Below are positions 25,765-32,836 of a stretch of 64,000 bases of DNA, in pieces. The stretch comes from Bacteroidota bacterium. Lineage in GTDB: Bacteria; Bacteroidota; Bacteroidia; AKYH767-A; 2013-40CM-41-45. The notes beneath the pieces are model-generated. The model ran no database searches and was not told the origin of the DNA. It saw only the letters and a program-made list of their open reading frames with translations. The stretch spans positions 310,001 through 374,000 of the forward strand of contig JADKJP010000003.1 of assembly GCA_016720935.1 (NCBI GenBank), written 5' to 3'. The stretch's first letter is position 1; every line of letters starts with the position of its first letter. The translations under genes and the position numbers were made by a program.

Positions 25765-26958
25765 ATGCTCAGTGTAGAGGAAGCAAAAAAAATTCTAATG
25801 GACGCCGTGCCTTTACCGGAAACCGGTAAAATGAAGGTACAGGAAAGTCTCGGGTATGTGCTCGCGGCTGATTTGCTTTCGCCAATCGATGTTCCATTGT
25901 TTGATCAGTCGGCAGTGGATGGGTATGCAATTTGTTTTGATCGAAATAGATTGAAGGGAATTGTTTTTCCCCTCACTCGAGAAATAAAGGCGGGAGATGC
26001 ACCGATTTCAAAAATGAAAATAAATACAGCAGTAAGAATTTTTACCGGCGCTCCTGTGCCATCAAACGCAAATTGCGTGGTGATGCAGGAAAAAGTAAAC
26101 GTAGCTGAGCAACAAGTTGAGGTTGTAGAAGAATTCCTGAAAGAAGGAAGCAATATCAGGAGGAAAGGGAATCAAATCAGAAAAGGTGGTGCGGGATTGA
26201 AGAAAGGAATTACACTTTCTCCTGCAGCGATTGGCTTCCTGAATACGATTGGTTGTTCCATTGTAAAAGTTTTCAAAAAACCACGGATAGGAATTTTAGT
26301 TACCGGTAATGAACTGGTGAAGGCCGGTAATAAACTAAAGCCCGGACAAATTTATGAATCCAACAGCGGAACATTAGAGTCTGTTTTATTACAAAGTGGA
26401 TATAAAGCCGGCCAAAAAAGCCATGTGAAGGATGAAAAAAAATTGGTGTTGTCGGCGGTAAAAAAACTTTTGGCAAACAATGATGTGCTGATAATTTCAG
26501 GCGGAATATCTGTTGGCAAGTATGATTTTGTAAAAGAAGTATTGGCTGCATTAAAAGTTAAAGAACTGTTTTATAAAGTAGCTCAAAAACCCGGGAAGCC
26601 ATTATTTGTTGGAATGAAAGGGAGGAAAATGGTTTTTGCTGTTCCGGGAAATCCTGCAGCAGCTTTGGTGTGTTATTACCAGTACATTCTTCCGGCGCTA
26701 GATAAATTGAGTGGAAAAGAAAATCCCGGACTCGAAAAAGAAATCTTGAAATCAAATACAGATTTCACAGGAAAAGGGGATCGGTCATTATTTCTAAAAT
26801 CTCTTATCGAAAATGAAGGCGTAAGTATACTTGACGGGCAGGATTCGGATAATCTTCTGAGTTTTTCAGGAGCAAACTCTCTTGTCTATTTACCTGTCGA
26901 AAATCTGGAAATACGTCGTGGTGATGCAGTTGAAGTTTTTAAATTTCCCTCCCGATGA
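25765..26958 (+). CDS. moeA: Molybdopterin molybdenumtransferase MoeA
   Basis: A 397-residue MoeA that inserts molybdate into adenylated molybdopterin. Family blocks in order are FDQSAVDGYAI, FTGAPVPSNANCVVMQE, GSNIRRKGNQIRKG, GILVTGNELV, YESNSGTLESVL, SGGISVGKYDFV, QKPGKPLF and FAVPGNPAAALVCYY. C-terminal domain IV is present. The stop overlaps the mobA start by four bases (ATGA). Confidence 0.96.
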   Translation: MLSVEEAKKILMDAVPLPETGKMKVQESLGYVLAADLLSPIDVPLFDQSAVDGYAICFDRNRLKGIVFPLTREIKAGDAPISKMKINTAVRIFTGAPVPSNANCVVMQEKVNVAEQQVEVVEEFLKEGSNIRRKGNQIRKGGAGLKKGITLSPAAIGFLNTIGCSIVKVFKKPRIGILVTGNELVKAGNKLKPGQIYESNSGTLESVLLQSGYKAGQKSHVKDEKKLVLSAVKKLLANNDVLIISGGISVGKYDFVKEVLAALKVKELFYKVAQKPGKPLFVGMKGRKMVFAVPGNPAAALVCYYQYILPALDKLSGKENPGLEKEILKSNTDFTGKGDRSLFLKSLIENEGVSILDGQDSDNLLSFSGANSLVYLPVENLEIRRGDAVEVFKFPSR

Positions 26959-27539
26959 ACAAGAATCTGCCATTTGATTTTACAGTCGTTGTGCTTTGTG
27001 GTGGTGAAAGCTCACGCATGAAGACGGATAAGGGCTTGGTTAGTTTCAATGGCAGGCCGTTGATCTTGAATATACTGGATATAGTTGAGTGTATTACAGA
27101 TAAAGTGATTTTAATTGCTAATGATAAGCGGTATGTTAAATTCGGGTTTCCATGTTATTCCGATATTTATCCCGGAAAAGGGCCTATGGGAGGCATTTAT
27201 ACCGGGCTTAATTATTCTGTAACAAAGAAAAATCTTGTGCTCAGTTGCGACATGCCCTTCATGACGACTGAATTTTTATCAGCTTTAGTTGAAAATGCCG
27301 GAGATGAAGAGATCCTGGTTCCTGTTCACGATGGTGTAACGGAACCATTAGCCGCTGTGTATGATTTGACTTGCAAAATTATATTACATCAGAATATCAT
27401 TGATGGGAAATTGAAATTACGTGATTGTCTTCAAGAGCAAAAGACCAGGTTGTTCGAGGTTAAGAAGTTTTATCCGAAAGGGGATAGAATTTTTACAAAT
27501 ATCAATACTCCCGAAGAATTGTTGAAATACGAAAATTAA
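26955..27539 (+). CDS. mobA: Molybdenum cofactor guanylyltransferase MobA
   Basis: A 194-residue nucleotidyltransferase that adds GMP to molybdopterin to make the MGD form used by formate dehydrogenase. The GTP-binding loop LCGGESSRMKTDKGLV is intact, with the family PGKGPMGGIYTGL and the metal-binding LSCDMPFM. The C-terminal FTNINTPEEL is typical. The start overlaps moeA by four bases, and the gap to moaD is three. The presence of MobA in the operon agrees with the bis-MGD type of the downstream FdhA. Confidence 0.95.
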   Translation: MNKNLPFDFTVVVLCGGESSRMKTDKGLVSFNGRPLILNILDIVECITDKVILIANDKRYVKFGFPCYSDIYPGKGPMGGIYTGLNYSVTKKNLVLSCDMPFMTTEFLSALVENAGDEEILVPVHDGVTEPLAAVYDLTCKIILHQNIIDGKLKLRDCLQEQKTRLFEVKKFYPKGDRIFTNINTPEELLKYEN

Positions 27540-27542
27540 ATC

Positions 27543-27776
27543 ATGAAAATAAAAGTAAAATTGTTTGGATCATTGGCTGATGTGGTTGGAAGCACCGAAT
27601 TGACGATGGAAGATGTTCATGACTCGGAAGAATTGTGTAAACAGTTCCGGCAATCCTATGAAGCAGCAAAGGATATTAATATGCTTGTAGCTGTTAACAG
27701 ATCCATTCAATCTGAGCCTTATGTTTTTCGGGATACTGATGAAATTGCATTACTGCCACCATTCTCAGGAGGATAA
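27543..27776 (+). CDS. moaD: Molybdopterin synthase sulfur carrier subunit MoaD
   Basis: A 77-residue ubiquitin-fold protein ending in PPFSGG. The C-terminal Gly-Gly is the site where MoeB adenylates and a sulfur donor forms the thiocarboxylate. With MoaE it converts cyclic pyranopterin monophosphate to molybdopterin. moeB starts at the very next base after the stop codon. Confidence 0.93.
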   Translation: MKIKVKLFGSLADVVGSTELTMEDVHDSEELCKQFRQSYEAAKDINMLVAVNRSIQSEPYVFRDTDEIALLPPFSGG

Positions 27777-28907
27777 ATGATGTTGTCGAAAATGGATTTG
27801 AGTCGTTATGCCCGTCAGATTTCGCTTTCTGAAGTAGGAGTGAGCGGACAGGAGAAAATTTCCGGGGCGCGTGTTCTGGTCGTTGGAGCAGGTGGATTGG
27901 GTTGCCCGGTACTTCAATATCTCGCAGCCGCAGGTGTCGGCACATTGGGTATAATTGATGACGATGTTGTTGATATCAGCAATCTCCACCGACAGGTTCT
28001 TTACCGCGATTCCGATATAGGCAAATCAAAGGCAGAGCAAGCGGCGAAGCATTTACTCGAGCTCAACCCGACAATTCAATGCAAATCCTATCCTGAACGT
28101 TTGATGCCAGAAAACATTGAGCGCATAATTTCAAACTTTGATATTGTAGTAGATTGTAGTGACAATGCCCGTACTCGTTATCTTTGCGATGATGCGTGCA
28201 GATTGCTGAGTAAACCTCTGGTTTATGGGGCAATTCACAAGTACGAAGGCCAGGTTTCTGTCTTCAGTTATCCTGTTGGAGCATCACAGGCTTTTACATA
28301 CCGTTCATTGTTTCCTTTTACATCAAACGGAGAAGACATGAATAGTTGTGAAGAACATGGTGTACTTGGTGTTTTACCGGGACTGATTGGTACTTTGCAG
28401 GCAGCTGAAGTGATTAAAATTATTACCGGAATTGGGGATGTCTTGAATGGGAAATTACTAGTGTTTAATGTGCTGAACATGCAATCTGAGATCATGCGTT
28501 TTCAAATCTCATCATCAGCCAAAAATTCCGGTCCTGTTTCAATTGATGAATTGAGAAAAACCGATTATCTGTTTAATTGTAACAATCAGGAAAATATGAA
28601 AGAAGTAACAGTAGAAGAATTACATCAGTGGTTGCAAGCCGGAAAAGAATTGAGATTCCTCGATGTTCGACAACCCGGCGAATGGCCTGAAGCGGAAGGT
28701 ATCATTGACTTGCAAATTCCATTACCATTGGTCGAAAAGGAATTTGGGCAAATTGACAGGAACGCTGATGTTATTGTTTATTGCAAAAGCGGGGACCGTA
28801 GTCAGAAAGCGATAGAAATTCTTTCAGAAAAATTCGAATTCAATAATTTGATAAAGTTAAAAGGCGGTGTTGAGGAATGGATAAATTTTCGTGAATCATT
28901 AATGTAA
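27777..28907 (+). CDS. moeB: MoeB/ThiF-family adenylyltransferase with C-terminal rhodanese domain
   Basis: A 376-residue two-domain activator of MoaD. The N-terminal E1-like domain has the ATP-binding VVGAGGLGCPVLQYLAAAGV, DDVVDISNLHRQ and the metal-binding DCSDN. The C-terminal rhodanese domain (about 278-376) carries the persulfide Cys 336 in VYCKSGDRSQKA and would supply the sulfur. In many MoeB/ThiF proteins a CYRC motif binds zinc; here the same place reads TYRS (174-177), and the second Cys pair is also missing, so this enzyme is probably zinc-free. Cys 191 in NSCEEHGVLG is retained. Tightly packed in the operon. Confidence 0.9.
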   Translation: MMLSKMDLSRYARQISLSEVGVSGQEKISGARVLVVGAGGLGCPVLQYLAAAGVGTLGIIDDDVVDISNLHRQVLYRDSDIGKSKAEQAAKHLLELNPTIQCKSYPERLMPENIERIISNFDIVVDCSDNARTRYLCDDACRLLSKPLVYGAIHKYEGQVSVFSYPVGASQAFTYRSLFPFTSNGEDMNSCEEHGVLGVLPGLIGTLQAAEVIKIITGIGDVLNGKLLVFNVLNMQSEIMRFQISSSAKNSGPVSIDELRKTDYLFNCNNQENMKEVTVEELHQWLQAGKELRFLDVRQPGEWPEAEGIIDLQIPLPLVEKEFGQIDRNADVIVYCKSGDRSQKAIEILSEKFEFNNLIKLKGGVEEWINFRESLM

Positions 28908-28911
28908 ACCC

Positions 28912-29361
28912 ATGAACGATTCTGAAAAAAAGAAAAAAACAGTTTTTGTTGAAGGTCAGATTACCCCGGCTTTCATTGCAGATTCTATTGCCAAACACAG
29001 TTCTAAAACGGATATCGGGGCGCACCAGATTTTTTTAGGACAAATCCGCAAGGATCATATCGATGGTAAAAACGTACAGGCAATTGAATTTTCCTGTTAT
29101 AGAGAGATGGCTGATGAAATCTATGCTAATTTTCGTGAAGAGATTTTTTCAAAATATAAAATTACCTGCATGCATGTGTATCACAGTTTGGGCAAAATCG
29201 AAACCGGACAGATCAACCTGTTCGTTTTTATTTCTTCCAGACATCGGAAAGACGCGACAGAGGCCTGCAGGGAAATGGTAGAGTTTATCAAAACTAAAGT
29301 TCCGGTCTGGGGGAAAGAGATCTTCGAAAATGATGAGTATGTCTGGAAAGTAAATACATAA
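28912..29361 (+). CDS. moaE: Molybdopterin synthase catalytic subunit MoaE
   Basis: A 149-residue MoaE that receives sulfur from MoaD thiocarboxylate. Family blocks are HQIFLGQIRKDHIDGK, IEFSCYREMADEI, VYHSLGKIETGQINLFVF, RKDATEACREMVEFIK and the C-terminal VPVWGKEIFEND, whose lysine is the conserved active-site residue. Four bases separate it from moeB and 14 from the moaC-moaB fusion. Confidence 0.94.
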   Translation: MNDSEKKKKTVFVEGQITPAFIADSIAKHSSKTDIGAHQIFLGQIRKDHIDGKNVQAIEFSCYREMADEIYANFREEIFSKYKITCMHVYHSLGKIETGQINLFVFISSRHRKDATEACREMVEFIKTKVPVWGKEIFENDEYVWKVNT

Positions 29362-29375
29362 TCAAATTTAGAATT

Positions 29376-30287
29376 ATGGTTGATATCACACATAAAAGTT
29401 CAACACTTCGTTACGCAAGGGCACAAGCGATTGTAAAAATGGGTAGTCCCGCCACGATGGAGTCAATCAAAAACAAATCCGTACCGAAAGGTGATGTTTT
29501 TGAGATGGCAAAGGCTGCTGCGCTCTTTGCGATTAAACGAACCAGCGATGTGATTCCGGATTGTCATCCTTTGCCTATTGAATTTGCCGCTGTACATTAT
29601 TTCCCGGAAGAAATGGAATTGAAAATAGAAGTGGAGGTAAAAACCATATATAAAACAGGAGTTGAGGTTGAGGCCATGCATGGAGCATCCATTGCTGCGC
29701 TCACGGCCTACGATATGTTAAAACCAATTGATAAACACATTGAAATCACCGGAATCAAACTCATCGAAAAGAAAGGCGGGAAAACAGATTTTAAGGAAGA
29801 ATATAGGAGCAGTTTGTCTGCTGCTGTGATTGTTTGCAGTGATTCCATTTCCGCAGGACAAAAAGAGGACCGTGCAGGGAAAGCCATCATCAACAAGCTG
29901 GAATTTTTGAAAGTGAAGGTTGGTGATTATACTGTTATCCCTGATGAGCAGGACAAAATTCGTGAGACGGTTCAAAAACTTGCTGCTGCGAAATACAACA
30001 TGGTTATTTTGACGGGAGGAACAGGTTTGTCAAAACGGGATGTGACACCTGAAGCACTGAAACCTCTGTTGGAACGTGATATACCGGGTATTGCGGAAGC
30101 TATGCGTAGTTACGGTCAGGAGAGAACCCCTTATTCGATGCTATCCAGGAGTCTGGCCGGACTAATCGGAGAAACTCTTGTATTGGCCTTACCCGGATCA
30201 ACAAAAGGTGCTGAAGAGAGTATGGATGCACTCTTTCCGCACATTCTCCATATCTTTAGGGTGATGGAAGCATTACGCCATGATTAA
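29376..30287 (+). CDS. moaCB: Bifunctional MoaC-MoaB/Mog fusion (MoaCB)
   Basis: A 303-residue fusion of two cofactor enzymes. Residues 1-150 are cyclic pyranopterin monophosphate synthase MoaC (MVDITHKSSTLRYARAQA, AALFAIKRTSDVIPDCHPLP, TGVEVEAMHGASIAAL), acting after MoaA. Residues 151-303 are MoaB/MogA, which adenylates molybdopterin before MoeA (AVIVCSDSISAGQKEDRAGK, LTGGTGLSKRDVTPEAL, ALPGSTKGAEESMDA). Such MoaCB fusions are known in other bacteria. One chain thus joins the second step and the adenylation step. It overlaps fdhD by eight bases. Confidence 0.94.
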   Translation: MVDITHKSSTLRYARAQAIVKMGSPATMESIKNKSVPKGDVFEMAKAAALFAIKRTSDVIPDCHPLPIEFAAVHYFPEEMELKIEVEVKTIYKTGVEVEAMHGASIAALTAYDMLKPIDKHIEITGIKLIEKKGGKTDFKEEYRSSLSAAVIVCSDSISAGQKEDRAGKAIINKLEFLKVKVGDYTVIPDEQDKIRETVQKLAAAKYNMVILTGGTGLSKRDVTPEALKPLLERDIPGIAEAMRSYGQERTPYSMLSRSLAGLIGETLVLALPGSTKGAEESMDALFPHILHIFRVMEALRHD

Positions 30288-31125
30288 TCAAACTATGGAA
30301 TTTTCTGTCGCCAATTTTCGTGGCCGTAAGATCACCCGTGATTCCGATTTTTCGGTAGAGGATACTCTTACAGTTGAAGAGTCACTCAAGATCACGATCA
30401 ATGGTGCTCCTTTTACGGTGACGATGCGAACTCCCGGAAGAGAGGATCAACTGGTGAGAGGTTTATTGTATACAGAAGACATTTATAAGGACTTGGAAAC
30501 AAATCCTGTTCTTAAAATCAGGGATAAAAGTCCGGCAGGTTATATCACCTGGATAGATGTAAAAATTCCAGCCGAAAAAATCGGAGCAGGTATCGCCAAT
30601 AACAGAAGCATCATGTCAGTATCCTCCTGTGGTATTTGCGGGAAAACTGAACTTGAAAAAATCGGGGAAGGGAAAACAGGATTACAGGAGATTGGAATCC
30701 TTGACCCCAATACTGTTGCAGGAATGTTTGCAAAAATGAGTGCGGAGCAGGTAGTATTTAGAAAATCAGGAGGTTCGCATGCCTCCGCGGCTTTTTCCAT
30801 GGATGGCGAACTTCTGGCAATGGAAGAGGATATTGGCAGGCACAATGCCGTTGACAAAGTGATAGGGTCCCTGATTTTAAACAATAAGCTGCAGGATGCA
30901 AAATGTCTTCTTGTGAGCGGAAGAATTTCTTACGAAATTGTCAGCAAAAGTTTTGTCGCCGGAATTCCATTCCTTGCTTCAGTGTCCGCGCCATCCTCTA
31001 TGGCAGTGGAGATGTCGGAAAAATTTGGAATTACTCTCATGGCGTTTTGCAGAGAAGATAAGCTTACAGCATACAGTCATACCGATCGATTGAAAAAGAG
31101 TAAAGAGAAGGTACAGCATCAATAA
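30280..31125 (+). CDS. fdhD: Formate dehydrogenase accessory sulfurtransferase FdhD
   Basis: A 281-residue FdhD that transfers sulfur from cysteine desulfurase to the bis-MGD cofactor, which formate dehydrogenase needs for activity. The two-Cys loop appears as SSCGICGK. The family blocks VRGLLYTEDIY, SGGSHASAAFS, EDIGRHNAVDKVIG and VSGRISYEIVSKSF are present. The start at 30280 (MINQTMEF) overlaps the MoaCB stop; a Met at residue 6 is an alternative. Its presence strongly predicts a working formate dehydrogenase, found directly downstream. Confidence 0.95.
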   Translation: MINQTMEFSVANFRGRKITRDSDFSVEDTLTVEESLKITINGAPFTVTMRTPGREDQLVRGLLYTEDIYKDLETNPVLKIRDKSPAGYITWIDVKIPAEKIGAGIANNRSIMSVSSCGICGKTELEKIGEGKTGLQEIGILDPNTVAGMFAKMSAEQVVFRKSGGSHASAAFSMDGELLAMEEDIGRHNAVDKVIGSLILNNKLQDAKCLLVSGRISYEIVSKSFVAGIPFLASVSAPSSMAVEMSEKFGITLMAFCREDKLTAYSHTDRLKKSKEKVQHQ

Positions 31126-31172
31126 TTTTCCTGTGGTCCTCTATTGAGAGCCATTTGAAATAAAACAGAGTC

Positions 31173-32825
31173 ATGTCAAAAAATATCAGTGAATTGTCCG
31201 GTAGAAAGGGATTGAAGAAAAATCTCTTCGAGGAAATTGGAACACTTGCCAAAGAAACGGGCACACCTTCTGAGGAAGCATTGTCGAAGCTTGCCACCGA
31301 ATTTATTATTGGTGACGCGAATGTGTATGGGACAGCTACCTTTTATGATTTCCTTCGCCCCGATAACAAGGGAAAAAAAGTATACATCTGTAACGGGAGT
31401 GCCTGTCTTGCTGCCGGTACTCAGGAGCATGTAAAAAACGAAGTACACAAACATTTCGATGCCGCAGAAGTTGGCACCATGTGTTGTCTCGGCAGGTGCC
31501 ATGAAAATTCTGCTTTTCATTATGATGGCAAGAATTATTCGGGTTACGCCATTTCAAAGTTGGCGGAAATCAAAAACAGCAAAAAAGCGTTGGGTGATAA
31601 ATACCATGTAGAAGCTGTAGGTAAGGCTGTACTTACCGGCCCTCTTCCGGGTGTAAATGAATATTATCAGCTATTGGGAAAAATTCTATCTGCTCCTTCG
31701 GGAAATTTACTGAATGAAATTAAAGAATCCGGTTTGCGTGGTCGTGGCGGTGCCGGTTTTCCTATTGGCATGAAACTGGAATCTTGCCGGAATACTCCTG
31801 GTGAAACAAAGTTCATCGTCTGCAATGCGGATGAAGGTGATCCTGGAGCTTACTCGGATCGCTATATTCTCGAAGTTCAACCTCATCGTTTGTTATTGGG
31901 AATGATGATTGCCGGTTTTGTTACTGGTGCGGAATATGGTGTTGTATACATTCGTGCTGAATATCCCGAATCGATAAAAATTTGTCAGTCAGCAATTGAT
32001 GAGATTCGTGCAGCAGGTTATTTAGGTAAAAATATTCTTGGTTCCACTTTCAATTTTGATTTCAAAATCATTGCCGCTCAGGGAGCTTATATCTGCGGTG
32101 AAGAAACCGCTTTACTTTCTTCTATCGAAGGACAACGCCCGGAAGTGCGTGTCCGTCCGCCTTACCCTACACAGCAGGGATTGTTCAACAAACCTACTGT
32201 AGTGAATAATGTTGAAACACTTGCTGTGCTTCCTTTTATTGCGGAGCATGGCGGAAAAGCTTATGCTGCAACAGGTCGCGGACGGTCAACAGGAACAAAA
32301 CTGGTTTGTCTCGACAGCAGTTTTACTCGTCCGGGAATTTATGAAGTTGAAATGGGTACTCCTTTGAATTTTGTAATTGATAATTTGGGTAAGGGATTCA
32401 AACGCAAAGTGAAAGCACTGCATATTGGAGGACCACTGGGAGGACTGGTGCCTGTTTCAAAATTCAAGGATCTCACTGTTGATTTTGAATCCTTCTCTCA
32501 GAATGGATTTTTATTGGGACATGCATCGGTAATTGGTATACCGGAAGAATTCCCAATGATTGATTACCTGGAACATTTGTTTGAATTCTGCGCGCACGAA
32601 AGCTGTGGAAAGTGCTTCCCTTGCCGCTTGGGTTCAACGAGAGGTTTTGAACTCGTTCGAAAGGCAAGAATTTCTTCTTACAAAATTGATGAAGAATTAT
32701 TTCAGGATCTCATTGATACAATGGAAACCGCTTCACTGTGTGCACTTGGTGGCGGTTTGCCTTTGCCAATAAAGAATGCATTGGTTTATTTTAAGGAAGA
32801 GCTTAGTCCTTATTTTACAAAATAA
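31173..32825 (+). CDS. NAD-dependent formate dehydrogenase diaphorase subunit, NuoE-NuoF fusion
   Basis: A 550-residue flavoprotein subunit that passes electrons from the formate dehydrogenase to NAD. Residues 1-150 are NuoE-like: a helical start with VYGTATFYDFL, then a thioredoxin-like [2Fe-2S] domain with CNGSAC and CCLGRC. The NuoF-like part follows: GLRGRGGAGFPIGMK for FMN/NADH, CNADEGDPGAYSDR, GEETALLSSIEGQ, then ESCGKCFPCRLGSTRG and a later Cys for the [4Fe-4S] cluster. In FdsGBA enzymes of proteobacteria the small NuoE-like gamma chain is separate; no separate gene exists here, so the two are fused. Gap to fdhA is 11 bases. Confidence 0.93.
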   Translation: MSKNISELSGRKGLKKNLFEEIGTLAKETGTPSEEALSKLATEFIIGDANVYGTATFYDFLRPDNKGKKVYICNGSACLAAGTQEHVKNEVHKHFDAAEVGTMCCLGRCHENSAFHYDGKNYSGYAISKLAEIKNSKKALGDKYHVEAVGKAVLTGPLPGVNEYYQLLGKILSAPSGNLLNEIKESGLRGRGGAGFPIGMKLESCRNTPGETKFIVCNADEGDPGAYSDRYILEVQPHRLLLGMMIAGFVTGAEYGVVYIRAEYPESIKICQSAIDEIRAAGYLGKNILGSTFNFDFKIIAAQGAYICGEETALLSSIEGQRPEVRVRPPYPTQQGLFNKPTVVNNVETLAVLPFIAEHGGKAYAATGRGRSTGTKLVCLDSSFTRPGIYEVEMGTPLNFVIDNLGKGFKRKVKALHIGGPLGGLVPVSKFKDLTVDFESFSQNGFLLGHASVIGIPEEFPMIDYLEHLFEFCAHESCGKCFPCRLGSTRGFELVRKARISSYKIDEELFQDLIDTMETASLCALGGGLPLPIKNALVYFKEELSPYFTK

Positions 32826-32836
32826 TAGAAGAAGGA

